From contig CALNWS010000047.1 in NCBI GenBank assembly GCA_940747215.1, positions 1-35,717 on the forward strand: DNA of 35,717 nt. The letters are read 5' to 3'. The stretch is from an uncultured Paraburkholderia sp. (GTDB taxonomy: Bacteria; Pseudomonadota; Gammaproteobacteria; Burkholderiales; Burkholderiaceae). The notes beneath the pieces are model-generated. The model saw nothing but the letters and a program-made list of their open reading frames with translations. It had not been told where the DNA came from and searched no databases. The translations under genes were made by a program, and so were the position numbers. Below, piece after piece: positions 9,926-19,135 of the stretch. Positions within the stretch are counted from its first letter, which is position 1. Each line of letters starts with the position of its first letter.

Positions 9926-12900
9926 TCACTCGCTTTTCCTGATCGACCGCATCGCCGTTGCGAGACTTTCGAGGTTGAATGGCTTTTGCAGGAACGCGTC
10001 ACATCCGGCTTGGCGGGCGAGCAGTTCCTCCCGGTCTATCGGTCTGCCTGTCAACACGACGATGGCGGTACCGGCGCATTCCGGCATCTTCCGTAGCTGC
10101 GACACGATCTGATAGCCGTCGAGATCGGGAAGATTGATGTCCGTGATGATGAGATCGAACGCGGTATCCCGCACGCGCTCGAACGCCCGAGCGGCGTTCG
10201 CGGCAATTTCCACCTTGGCTTCGTAAAGAGAAAAAAGATCGGCCATCGCTTGCAGCGTTTCCCGCGAATCGTCAATGACGAGGACGTGGTGGCCTTTGAG
10301 AAACGCGAGATCGGGAGGTGTGTCGCCTGCCTGCCTGTGGGCCGAATCGGCGTCGGCCGGCAGCCATACGACGAACCGTGTCCCGGTCCCGAGACCGGCC
10401 GAGAAGGCGCTGGCTGTCCCGCCGTGAAGCTGCGCGAGCTGGCGCACGAGAGACAGACCGATCCCGAGGCCGCCTGCACGTCCACGCGACGGCACGTTCG
10501 GAGCCTGCTCGAAAATATCGAAGATCGATTCGAGCAGATGGGGCGCGATGCCCATGCCAGTGTCGGCGACCTCCAGCCGTACCTTGTCTGCTTCACGCCG
10601 AAGGGTGACCCAGACCTTTCCACCCGAGGGCGTGAACTTGAGCGCGTTGCTGACGAGATTCCAGACGATCTGCTCCACACGAACCGCATCGGCCTGAATG
10701 ATCTCGGGCGAGGCGGGGACGTCGATGGTCAATTCAATATCGTTCTTCAGAAAATCGGCACTGCTTCCCTCGACAATTGCTCGAGTGATTCTCGCGACAT
10801 CCGTCGGCGCGAAGCGCAAGGAAAGCTTGCCGGTCTGAATGCGCGAGAAGTCCAGCAGGTCGTCGATGAGTTGGCCCTGTGACAGCACGGACCGTTGTAT
10901 TGCGTCCGCGATATCCCGGATGCGGCTGATGTTTTTGGCTTCCGGTATGCGCGCCAGTATCTCCGCTTTCATATGGATCAGATTCAGCGGATTCTTCAGT
11001 TCATGCGACAGGACGGCAATGAACTCGTCCTTCAGACGGCTCAGCTTGCGGACTTCGGTATTGTCCGCGCGCTCCCGGGCGAGCGCCATGTCCTTTCTTC
11101 CCTCGCTGAGCTTGCGCCCGGTGGCATCGTGAACGATCTTCGCGAAACCGGAAAACCCGGCGGCAGTGACGCGGCTCAGAAAACCGCTGCAGAAGACCCG
11201 CTCGCCGCTTCGGGTCACATGCCACCGTTCATCCTCGGCGCGGCCGTCGGCGCGCGCCTTGTTGCATTCGCACATCGGGACGCCGTCGGCCACATCTTCC
11301 GGCGTGAAAATGCTTTCGAGCGTGCGTCCCTTCATCTCCTCAGCCTGGAAGCCGAAAATCCGGCTGGCGCCTACATTCCAACTGACGACGAGACCATCGT
11401 CGTCGAGGACGATGATGGCGAAGTCATGCGTCTCCTGGACCGCGAGCTTGAGCTTCTCTTCACTCAGCATCGCGTGTCGCTGCACGGCTTTCTGCTCCGA
11501 AATGTCGATGAGCGCGAGCACCGCGCCGTCGATCCGATCGTCATCCGTGTGGTAGGGAATCACGCGGGCAAGGAAGGTGCGGCCGTCGTTGCTCTGTACT
11601 TCCTTTTCGATCATATGCAACGTCTCGAACGCGGTGCGCAGATCCGCGACCATATCCGGATAGTCGAGGTTATGCGTGAGATGTTGCAGCGGCCGGCCCG
11701 CGTCACTCTGCAGGATATTGAAGAGCGTCTCGGCCGGAGACGTGTAGCGTTTGATGTTGAGTGTGCGGTCCACGAACACCGTGGCCACGCCAACCAGCGC
11801 AATGAGGTTTTTCAGATCGTCGCTGACTCTTGCCGACTCCTGAACTTTCACCACCAGTTCCGAATTGACGGTCACGAGTTCCTCGTTCATGGCCTGCAGT
11901 TCTTCGTTCGACGCCCGAAGTTCCTCGGCCGAGTCCTGTGCGTCCAGCGGCGCATCCTGCAATTGATCGGCGATTGCGGGTAAGCCCTGCTCGAAGGCGT
12001 CCTGCGTTTCATCGCCGGGCGCGCTGGAAGCCTTGCTGCCCATAGGAAATCCTGCCGGCAGATCGCACGTCAGCGAGATCACATCTTCTTCGCACACGGA
12101 GTCGCGGTAGGGCCTCAGTGAAAGGTCGACAGGAATATCGCCCCAAGCCGTTGTGAACGGCACACCCTGTTCGTCCACGCGCGCACCGGTCGTGAGACAG
12201 CGCTCGAGCGCCGTGCGAACGAGACCCTGTGCATCGTCCCGGACAATATGGAACAGATTGGTGACGCGCGTTCGCCGAAAATCCAGCGTGAGCCGGTTCG
12301 CGTTCGCCGAACAATGGATGATCGCGCCGTTCTTCTTCACGACGATGACTGCGGGTCCGAACAGGTCCAGCGCTTGCATCTGGCCCGCACTGCCGCGGTC
12401 CAGCAGTTCGCTGTTGGACGGCAGGCTGAAGAACGTCTGGCCGCCGGCCTCAAAGGGCTGAAGCTGGAAGTTCGAGTAAGTGAGCAGGCTGCCGCTGACC
12501 GCGCGGGGAAAGACACGATAAATCTTGTTGTGCTTGTTGAGCAGCGAAAAACAATCCTGAGACAGGTCTGCCGACTCCGCAGTGCCGAGAAACAACAGAC
12601 CATTGGGACGCAAGGAAAAATGAAACGATTCCAGAACGCGGCTTTGCGCACGTCGCCCGAGGTAGATCAGCAGATTGCGGCAGGAAATCAGATCGACGCG
12701 AGAAAATGGCGGATCGCGCAGCAGGTTATGAGCGGCGAAAATGATGGTGTCACGTAGCGACTTGACCACCCGGAAGCGGCTGCTTTCGGCGACGAAATAA
12801 CGTCGCAGACGCTCCGGAGAGACGTCGTTGACGATCGCCGCCGGGTAGCTCGCCGCTCTTGCTATCGCGATAGCGCGTTCATCGATGTCGGTCGCAAATA

Positions 12901-13981
12901 CCGTTACGCGTGGCCGATGCGGAAGCCGCCGCGAGACTTCGTCGAGAATGATCGCGATGGAAAACGCTTCTTCCCCGGTCGCACACGCCGGCACCCACGC
13001 GCGCAACTCGTCGTGCTTCTGGTGACTGCGTGTCAGTTCGGTGACCAACGTTGCCTCGAGCGCGTTGAAAGCTTCCGGATCGCGGAAAAAATTCGTGACG
13101 CCGATCAGCATGTCTGAAAGAAGTTTGGGCGTTTCGTCCACGTTTGCCGTGAGATAGCTCCGGTAGTCTTCTACGGACGCCAACCCGTTGACCTGCATGC
13201 GACGTTCGATGCGACGCAAAAGCGTGCCGCGTTTGTAACCCGAGAAATCGTGGCGCGTGCGTGTATGAAGTGTCTCCAGTACTTCGTCGACCGCGTTAGC
13301 GGTGTGGCCGGTGTCGGGATCTGCCGATTGCTCCTCGCTGGGCGAATCATCCGGATCGGACGACGCGGGCAATTCGATCCGGCTCGCATTCGATACCAGT
13401 TTGAGCAGGTAGGGAGCGATCTCGGCAAGCGGCAGGACGAGATCGACGTCGCCGGTTGCAATGGCATTGCGCGGCATATCGCCGTATTCCGCTTCCTCAG
13501 GCCGCTGGGCAATCGTAATGCCGCCGCGCTCCCGGATCCGCGCAATGCCGACCGAACCGTCCGTGCCCATACCCGAAAGGACGATTGCGACCGCACGCGC
13601 GCCGTGCGCGTCGGCGAGACTGCGGAAAAATACGTCGATGGTGGTGGGAGGCAAGCGCGGCGGCACGGGATCGGTCAGACGCAGATAGCCGTCCACCATC
13701 GAAAGTTGTTTGCCGGGCGAAATGACGTAGACGTGGTCTTTTTCCAGCAGGACGGGTTCGCTCACCTGCTGGACGTGCAGGCGCGTCACATGCTGGATCA
13801 CATCTTGGGCGTTGCTCGCGTAGTCAGGCGACAGGTGGAGTACTACCACGAACGCGACCCCGGGCTTGTCCGGCATCGTTTCGAACAACCGAAGCAGCGC
13901 CTGCACGCCGCCGGCGGAAGCACCGATTCCGATCACGGCGAAGTCTGGTCCGGGCGTTCTGCTTGATTCGGTTTGGGGCAT
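9926..13981 (-). CDS. CheB-CheR-PAS hybrid sensor histidine kinase/response regulator
   Basis: About 1351 residues and uninterrupted. Order: CheB methylesterase (residues ~12-195; Ser motif GIGASAGG, His motif LHLSPD, Asp motif LSGMGTDG); CheR methyltransferase (~230-500; FSGYKRGTLLRRIERRM, NFFRDPEAF, SAM motif ACATGEEAFSIAI, CRNLLIYL); a PAS-like linker; a heptad-like coiled coil (ELRASNEELQAMNEELVTVN, near 700); two PAS domains; HisKA (VLSHELKNPLNLIH, phospho-acceptor His); HATPase (NLVSNALKF, DTGMGI, GLGIGLSLV); and a C-terminal receiver (VIDDS, phospho-Asp in ITDINLPDLDGY, Lys in LQKPF). Such proteins link methylation-type adaptation to phosphorelay in cytoplasmic stress or motility sensing. 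ATG 13981 has a GAGG box; in-frame starts at 13993 and 14014 are possible. No chemotaxis genes are nearby. Confidence 0.93.
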   Translation of the reverse strand: MPQTESSRTPGPDFAVIGIGASAGGVQALLRLFETMPDKPGVAFVVVLHLSPDYASNAQDVIQHVTRLHVQQVSEPVLLEKDHVYVISPGKQLSMVDGYLRLTDPVPPRLPPTTIDVFFRSLADAHGARAVAIVLSGMGTDGSVGIARIRERGGITIAQRPEEAEYGDMPRNAIATGDVDLVLPLAEIAPYLLKLVSNASRIELPASSDPDDSPSEEQSADPDTGHTANAVDEVLETLHTRTRHDFSGYKRGTLLRRIERRMQVNGLASVEDYRSYLTANVDETPKLLSDMLIGVTNFFRDPEAFNALEATLVTELTRSHQKHDELRAWVPACATGEEAFSIAIILDEVSRRLPHRPRVTVFATDIDERAIAIARAASYPAAIVNDVSPERLRRYFVAESSRFRVVKSLRDTIIFAAHNLLRDPPFSRVDLISCRNLLIYLGRRAQSRVLESFHFSLRPNGLLFLGTAESADLSQDCFSLLNKHNKIYRVFPRAVSGSLLTYSNFQLQPFEAGGQTFFSLPSNSELLDRGSAGQMQALDLFGPAVIVVKKNGAIIHCSANANRLTLDFRRTRVTNLFHIVRDDAQGLVRTALERCLTTGARVDEQGVPFTTAWGDIPVDLSLRPYRDSVCEEDVISLTCDLPAGFPMGSKASSAPGDETQDAFEQGLPAIADQLQDAPLDAQDSAEELRASNEELQAMNEELVTVNSELVVKVQESARVSDDLKNLIALVGVATVFVDRTLNIKRYTSPAETLFNILQSDAGRPLQHLTHNLDYPDMVADLRTAFETLHMIEKEVQSNDGRTFLARVIPYHTDDDRIDGAVLALIDISEQKAVQRHAMLSEEKLKLAVQETHDFAIIVLDDDGLVVSWNVGASRIFGFQAEEMKGRTLESIFTPEDVADGVPMCECNKARADGRAEDERWHVTRSGERVFCSGFLSRVTAAGFSGFAKIVHDATGRKLSEGRKDMALARERADNTEVRKLSRLKDEFIAVLSHELKNPLNLIHMKAEILARIPEAKNISRIRDIADAIQRSVLSQGQLIDDLLDFSRIQTGKLSLRFAPTDVARITRAIVEGSSADFLKNDIELTIDVPASPEIIQADAVRVEQIVWNLVSNALKFTPSGGKVWVTLRREADKVRLEVADTGMGIAPHLLESIFDIFEQAPNVPSRGRAGGLGIGLSLVRQLAQLHGGTASAFSAGLGTGTRFVVWLPADADSAHRQAGDTPPDLAFLKGHHVLVIDDSRETLQAMADLFSLYEAKVEIAANAARAFERVRDTAFDLIITDINLPDLDGYQIVSQLRKMPECAGTAIVVLTGRPIDREELLARQAGCDAFLQKPFNLESLATAMRSIRKSE

Positions 13982-14495
13982 GGCAAGCCTCATTTTCGGG
14001 TTTTGCGAATTCAAGGGCGGTGTTGCATTGAACGGATATGTCCGCAGGGCGCGGGTCGTGCCTCCGGCAGGGGCGCGGACCGAAAGTGCTCGACACGGAT
14101 CGGGGACGCACCACTAGCGCCATGATATCCAGTAGAGGGGCGATCCGAAACCCTTTTGACCGGACGCAGCCGGTCCTGACGCGCCCGCGGGACGCTGTTG
14201 GCGGTTACTGGCGGAGGCGTGCAAGCGATCGAAAGCGCGCCAGAAGCGCTTTATAAGGCACCCGTGGCGGAATGTGCGGCAGGACTTAGGAGGACTTGCG
14301 ACGCGCGCAAAGCGGGCCCATGGCCGCCTTCATTCGGCGTCGGCATCGATGGCAGCCGTTTCAAACACACAGCCATGCAAACCCTCTTAGCAAGAGCCAT
14401 ACCTGCCGCGCCGGGTGGATCGAGAGGGCGACATCGCGCAGTATGGATCGCGGGTTGCTACTCCATGGGAAATGAGCTGATTCCCCGGGGGAGAT
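13982..14495. other. Long non-coding region upstream of the MgtC remnant
   Basis: About 510 bases with no gene I can support. Small hairpins are visible near the 3' end: CTCTT-AGC-AAGAG near 14385, and GGGAA...TTCCC just before the GGGGGAGA ribosome binding site of the MgtC gene, with the sequence TGAGCTGA between its arms. mgtC-family genes often have long regulatory leaders, so this may be a structured leader. I could not match it to a known riboswitch class. It should also hold the promoter of the minus-strand hybrid kinase. Confidence 0.35.
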
Positions 14496-15190
14496 ATGGC
14501 GCTCATGCCACTGTCGTTGAGTTGGGATGACGTACGCCTCACATGCGCGCTCCTTACCGGTGCGCTCGTAGGCCTCAATCGTGGCGAATCGGGCAAAGCG
14601 GCGGGCCCTCGCACCACGCTGCTGGTTTGCCTCGCGGCCTGTCTCGCGATGCTGCAGGTCAATGCATTGCTCGCACAGACCGACAAGCAACCGGGATCGT
14701 TTGCGGTGCTGGACCTGATGCGTCTGCCGCTCGGTATTCTTTCCGGAGTCGGCTTTATCGGGGGGCGGCGCGATTCTCGTCAAAGGCGTAACGACCAACG
14801 ACCACCGCAACGCTCTGGTTCGTGACCGTGATCGGCCTATGTTTCGGCGGTGGACAACTGGGCCTCGGACTGATCGGCCTCGTCCTCGCGCTCGTCGTGC
14901 TATGGCTCCTGAAAGCAGTCGAGCAGCGAGTGACGCGCGAACACACGTTGAGTCTGCATGTGGTCTATATCGCCAGTCAGTTTTCGCGGCAGCGCCTGTT
15001 CGATAGCTTGAAGAAGCACGGCTGCAAGACCTATCCGACGTCGGCGTACGTACGTCGATCGGATAACCACGCGGAGGAGTGGTTCGAGGTTCGCTGGAAC
15101 GGGACGGCGGATCTTGCCGATGTACCGCCGCTTATCGATTCGGCCTGCGACGCGGGCGCTCTGGAAGCATCCTGGACGGTGAAGCGATGA
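14496..15190 (+). pseudogene. MgtC/SapB family membrane protein, two frameshifts in the middle
   Basis: The ATG at 14496 has a GGGGGAGA box. The first half shows the MgtC motif set: LTGALVGLNRGESGKAAGPR, TTLLVCLAACLAML and GILSGVGFIGG. A shift at the G-run near 14765 gives GAILVKGVTT, and a second near 14797 gives TLWFVTVIGLCFGGGQLGLG and the soluble C-terminal ACT-like domain to the stop at 15188-15190. MgtC proteins are inner-membrane proteins for survival at low magnesium; they inhibit F1Fo ATPase or act with Mg transporters. One shift is at a homopolymer, where sequencing error is conceivable, but the second is not in a homopolymer. Confidence 0.87.
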
Positions 15191-15259
15191 GCCGCGCGGA
15201 TGCGGCCGGAACAGACCGGACAGCGCGGCCGCCTGACGATATGTTAGGGCTGCCTGTTG

Positions 15260-16199
15260 CTAGAGCGGATGATCGCCATGCTCCCGTAATTCCGGCTCGA
15301 AATAGATCCACCGTGCCGCGGGAAACTTGGCTTTCAGGTCCCGCTCTATTCTGTCGATCGTGCGTACCAGCTCTGCCGCACTGTCCGTTATGGCAAGTTC
15401 AGCCTGTATTGCGACGACGAGGTCGTCGGCCCATTTCAGTACCACGAGGTTCACGACACGGCGTACTTCGGCACGTTGTTCAAGCCATGTGTTCATCGCT
15501 TTGCGCGTGTGCTCGTGAGCCGATTCGCCGACCAGCAGCGACTTGATGATCTCGCGCATCGAGAACAGCGCGGTGATCATCAGCACGACTCCCACGCCGA
15601 TGCTGCCCACTGCGTCAAAAATCGGATTGCCGGTAAGCATGGACGCGATGAGCGCGGCCATCGAAATGAAAACGCCCGTCACGGGTGCGAGGTTTTCGCC
15701 CACCGCGAGCATCACCGCCAGCCTGCCGCTTTCGCGGAACCAGCGCAACAGGCCGTGTGCGCGGCGTTTCGGCTCGATCGTGTGGATGGAGGCACGCAAA
15801 GCCCTCCACCAGTCCTGACAGGCACAACACGCCGATCGCCAGCGCCGAATGCTCGATGAGCGAGCGATGGACGATCCGCACGACACCGACGGCAACGGAC
15901 GCAAGCCCGCCGATGAGAAAGAGCTGAACCGCGACGAACATCCCATACACGTAGGTTTCGCGACCGAAGCCGAGTAGATGCTCGTCGTCCGGCTTCGCGC
16001 GCGCGGCACGGTCGCCGAATAACAGAACGATCTGATTCAGGCAGTCCGCACTCGAATGAATCGCCTCGGCAAGTACCGAGCCCGAGTGCGTGAACAGCGC
16101 TGCCAGGTATTTGGAAATAGCGACAACGATATTCGACGCAAGCGCGTAATAAAAATCGCGCGCGGCGCGTTGCGGCTTTGCAGTTTTCGTCGATTTCAT
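15260..16199 (-). pseudogene. Cation diffusion facilitator (CDF) family transporter, frameshifted
   Basis: The start at 16199 (MKSTKTAKPQRAARDFYYAL) follows a GGAG box. The first half has helix 2 with the metal-site pattern HSSAD (EAIHSSADCLNQIVLLFGD), FGRETYVYGMFVAVQLFLIG, and the next helices to LAIGVLCLSGLVEGFA. A frameshift near 15800 moves to the second half: RASIHTIEPK, FRESGRLAVMLAVGENLAPV, NPIFDAVGSIGVGVVLMITA, then a cytoplasmic C-terminal domain ending ARWIYFEPELREHGDHPL. CDF proteins export Zn, Co, Fe or Cd in exchange for protons. Only one lesion is clear, so decay may be recent. Confidence 0.87.
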
Positions 16200-16344
16200 C
16201 GGCAATGGCTCCGAGTCCTTTCGTGTGCGCTGTCAAGCAGGTTCTCAAGCAAGTTCGAAGCCTCACGTCTTGCACGGGGGAATAGCGCTTGCTCGACTGT
16301 CGAGTGGGGACGAAGTGTTCCCGAACATCGATCGAGGAGGCGTT

Positions 16345-16550
16345 ATGACGAACGACACGAATGCAGGAGAACGCGGTCAAGCCCAACACGTGCACGCCGG
16401 GCAGTAACCGGCTAAACGACATCGCGGACAAGGACATCGACGATCGTGCAACGCGATCCGAAAGAGACCGCGCTGCACGACCATGCGCGTGGCAATGCAG
16501 ACGAGCGCGACAAGCCGGACGAAACCGGCGAAATACCGCGGCCGCTCTGA
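16345..16550 (+). pseudogene. Possible small hydrophilic protein remnant, frameshifted
   Basis: The ATG at 16345 has a strong GAGGAGG box eight bases or fewer upstream, but its frame stops after about 20 residues. Two other frames carry compositionally similar charged sequence in order: NDIADKDIDD, then DPKETALHDHARGNADERDK ending GEIPRPL and a stop at 16548-16550. Read together with two shifts they would give a protein of about 68 residues rich in Asp, Glu, Arg and His, with no membrane segment. I do not recognise the family. The reconstruction rests on composition only. Confidence 0.35.
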
Positions 16551-16588
16551 GTTGCACCGGCTCGCGCGAGTCGCACTGCTCGCACCTG

Positions 16589-16958
16589 TCATTCACCGGC
16601 TCTGATGTCCACGGATCCGGTGCAGTGGATCAGCACCACGAAGTTTTTCGCGTTCGCATCCTGTCCGGCCGTTCTGAACGGAACGATCCACAAGTGGTCT
16701 TCGTTGCTCCAGTATGAACCGGAATGGATGGTAAAGGCTTTAGCTTTTACCGGCGTTGAATCGCTGCCGTCCAGTTTGCTTTTCAGGGCGTTTTGCCGCC
16801 ATTTGGCGTTGTTGCCCGAGCATTCTCCAGCATCGGCAAGTTTGCGTGACCATGTGTTGAACTGCGCGAGAACGTAGGTCAGCACCAGCAATGCTGGCAC
16901 AGAAGATAGCAATCAGTGTGGCGTTCTTTCTCTCGCGACGACCTGTCATTTGCTGCAT
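16589..16958 (-). pseudogene. Small membrane-anchored hypothetical protein, probable frameshift near the N-terminus
   Basis: An ATG at 16958 has a well-placed AGGAG box (six-base spacing) and opens MQQMTGRRERKNATLIAIFC, a basic start followed by the beginning of a membrane helix. About 60 bases in, a one-base shift is needed to continue the helix (ALLVLTYVLAQFNTW) and the periplasmic-looking domain to the stop at 16589. That domain includes HSGSYWSNEDHLWIVPF and three Cys residues (ECSGN, IHCTG, and one in the helix). Alternatively a TTG at 16912 starts the main frame without a shift, but it lacks a box. I do not recognise the family. Confidence 0.5.
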
Positions 16959-16976
16959 TCACGGCTCCTGTATCGA

Positions 16977-17014
16977 GGGCTTATCCGCTGCGACGTATTG
17001 CAGCGGATAAGCCC
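16977..17014. terminator. 15-bp perfect hairpin downstream of the glycan cluster
   Basis: Arm GGGCTTATCCGCTGC (16977-16991), loop of eight bases, arm GCAGCGGATAAGCCC (17000-17014): all 15 positions pair. It lies 150 bases after the last gene of the minus-strand cluster and just upstream of the next minus-strand gene, as a terminator would. No T-run follows on either strand, so rho-independent activity is uncertain. A smaller perfect hairpin (GGTGA-AAA-TCACC, 17018-17030) lies beside it. A palindromic repeat element or an RNA-stabilising 3' end are alternatives. Confidence 0.5.
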
Positions 17015-17163
17015 GTTGGTGAAAATCACCGATGTGCCAAGCAAATGACGCGCCTGCTTAAAAAAGATGCTCCGGCTCGAATCGAGGCGGGGCGTGAATG
17101 CGAGAACGAAAAGTTTTCCGGTTGCAAAAGAAACGCATCTTCTCGATGCGTCGAAGCGCTCGC

Positions 17164-18144
17164 TCAGGAATGCGCTGGCTGAGACATATCGGCGACCTCG
17201 GTTCTTTCACGGAAATACCGCGCGGCGGCGGCGAGGCCATCGTCGAGCGCCACCTTCGGCCGCCAGCCGAGTAGTTCGCGCGCGAGCGAAATGTCCGGCT
17301 GGCGATGCCACGGATCGTCGGCCGGTAGCGGATGCAATTCGATAGGAGACAAGGAGCCCGTGATCCTCACGATACGCTCCGCTATTTCGCGCATCGTGAC
17401 TTCGTGCGGATTGCCGAGATTAACGGGGCCGCCGGGGTCGGTGGCGGAATTTATCAAACTCAGGAAACCGTCGATCATGTCGTCGACATAACAGAACGAC
17501 CGCGTTTGTGAACCGTCGCCGTAAAGCGTGAGCGGTTCGCCGCGCAAAGCCTGCATCATGAAATTGGAGACCACGCGGCCATCTGCAGGATGCATTCGCG
17601 GCCCGTACGTGTTGAATATTCTCGCGATGCAAATCGACAGACCATGTTGGCGGTGATAGTCCATGAAGAGCGTTTCCGCGCAGCGCTTGCCTTCGTCATA
17701 ACACGAACGCAGACCGATCGGATTGACGTGCCCCCAGTAGTCTTCCTTCTGCGGATGAATCAGCGCATCGCCATACACTTCGCTCGTGGACGCTTGGAAA
17801 ATTTTCGCCTTCATGCGCTTCGCAAGCCCCAGCATATTGATTACGCCATACACGCTCGTCTTCGTAGTCTGCACCGGGTCATGCTGGTAATGAACCGGTG
17901 ACGCGGGGCACGCGAGGTTGTAGATTTCATCCACTTCGACATGGAGCGGAAACGTCACGTCATGCCGCATCAATTCGAAATTCGTGCACTCCAGCAGGTG
18001 CGCAATATTGTCCTTCGTACCCGTGTAGAAATTGTCGACGCACAGCACATCATGCCCTTGTCCGACGAGGCGCTCGCATAGATGCGAGCCGAGAAAGCCC
18101 GCGCCGCCCGTCACCAGAATGCGTTTTCGCGTAAGTTCTTTCAT
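17164..18144 (-). CDS. UDP-glucuronate decarboxylase (UDP-xylose synthase)-like SDR
   Basis: 326 residues, extended short-chain dehydrogenase. The NAD-binding motif [15 protein letters not shown] is at residue ~10, the Ser/Thr motif [11 protein letters not shown] near 115, and the catalytic pair in YDEGK near 150. The substrate loop [11 protein letters not shown] and [20 protein letters not shown] follow. These match UDP-xylose synthase: oxidation of UDP-glucuronate at C4, decarboxylation, and reduction to UDP-xylose in the cytoplasm. The ATG at 18144 has an AAGGG box; earlier in-frame codons lack family likeness. It is the last gene of the cluster, 34 bases after the GT4 stop, and suggests a pentose in the product. 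A close alternative is an NDP-sugar epimerase or 4,6-dehydratase, but the YDEGK and TSEVYGD context favours the decarboxylase. Intact. Confidence 0.88.
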   Translation of the reverse strand: MKELTRKRILVTGGAGFLGSHLCERLVGQGHDVLCVDNFYTGTKDNIAHLLECTNFELMRHDVTFPLHVEVDEIYNLACPASPVHYQHDPVQTTKTSVYGVINMLGLAKRMKAKIFQASTSEVYGDALIHPQKEDYWGHVNPIGLRSCYDEGKRCAETLFMDYHRQHGLSICIARIFNTYGPRMHPADGRVVSNFMMQALRGEPLTLYGDGSQTRSFCYVDDMIDGFLSLINSATDPGGPVNLGNPHEVTMREIAERIVRITGSLSPIELHPLPADDPWHRQPDISLARELLGWRPKVALDDGLAAAARYFRERTEVADMSQPAHS

Positions 18145-18178
18145 GTCATGCCCTTGCAAAGGTAGGGTGCGGTCCCGG

Positions 18179-19135
18179 TCAGCCCGCGACGTTAAGCAGC
18201 GTGTCACTCCAGTCACATGCGAAGCGTTCGATTGAAAAGCGTTCGCGCGCCACTCGGCGTGCGCCTTCGCCGAGGCGTCGAGCTTCATCGGGGTCTCGCA
18301 GCAATTGCTGCATGATGTCGACCAGCGCGTCCACGTCGGCATGCACGTAGCCGCTTTCGCCGTTGCGAATCACGGTAGCGAGTTCGGTCGTAGCGAGACC
18401 GACGATCGGCATGCCTATCGTCATCGCTTCGACAATCGCAAGCCCGAGGCTCGTCCAGCGAATCGGATTGAAGAAGAAGCAATAGCGTGCGCTGAATGCG
18501 GCGAGATCGAGATTGCCGATCTCGCCGATGCCGCCCATCCTCTGCGCGTCCATGCCCACGAGATCGAGCGGCACGCGCTCGCGCACGCCGTGAAATACGT
18601 CCGCACCGAGCCGCCGTCCACGCTGCGCGAGATGATTGACCACGACGATGCCGCGTTCGAGTTCGCCGCTGTAGCGCACGCCTTCCGGCATCACAACGCC
18701 GTGCTCGATCACATGAGTAGGCGTGCGTCCGCAATCCCACATCAAGCGATTGAACGCCGTGACATGAACCAGCAGCGTGCCGGGATCGTCGACCCAGTGC
18801 TGCTGCTCGAACGGATTCTCCTGCGGTGGATCGTGTTCGATATAGACGCACGGCAAGCGTCTTTGCGCATCGCTCAGCACGTGCTCCCGATCGAAATCCC
18901 ACTGCGTTTTGTGCTGAAAAAGCACTACATCGAATTCGCGATTGCGCACCTCGTCGATACTCACTTCGTGCACGTTATCGCCCCACGGCAAAACGCCCAC
19001 TTTACCAGCATAGCCGCCAGGATGGCCCGGCTTCGTGACCAGATAGAAATCGTGCGGTGCCTGGCTCAGGTAGTACATGTAATTGCCATGTACGTGCCAC
19101 GTGAGCACGCGTAAGCGTTTTGAGTTACGCGGCAT
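18179..19135 (-). CDS. Glycosyltransferase, GT4/GT1 type (GT-B fold)
   Basis: About 318 residues. The N-terminal half is a divergent acceptor domain ([20 protein letters not shown]). The C-terminal half has the GT-B donor-site pattern: a Gly- and Asn-rich [20 protein letters not shown], with the conserved Glu in IVEAM, followed by [20 protein letters not shown], the usual end of a GT4 donor domain. No signal peptide or helix, so it is cytoplasmic. The start at 19135 has a GGGAG box and overlaps the preceding heptosyltransferase by 11 bases, which implies translational coupling. Donor and acceptor are unknown. Intact, unlike most neighbours outside the cluster. Confidence 0.85.
   Translation of the reverse strand: MPRNSKRLRVLTWHVHGNYMYYLSQAPHDFYLVTKPGHPGGYAGKVGVLPWGDNVHEVSIDEVRNREFDVVLFQHKTQWDFDREHVLSDAQRRLPCVYIEHDPPQENPFEQQHWVDDPGTLLVHVTAFNRLMWDCGRTPTHVIEHGVVMPEGVRYSGELERGIVVVNHLAQRGRRLGADVFHGVRERVPLDLVGMDAQRMGGIGEIGNLDLAAFSARYCFFFNPIRWTSLGLAIVEAMTIGMPIVGLATTELATVIRNGESGYVHADVDALVDIMQQLLRDPDEARRLGEGARRVARERFSIERFACDWSDTLLNVAG

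Noticed and set aside
10895..11983. Long + strand reading frame (362 codons) inside the hybrid kinase
   Set aside because: Antisense shadow of a GC-rich gene whose minus-strand protein has complete domains; the + strand translation shows no family motif.
18305..19114. 269-codon + strand frame over the GT4 gene
   Set aside because: Antisense shadow; composition rich in His, Arg and Ala without motifs.
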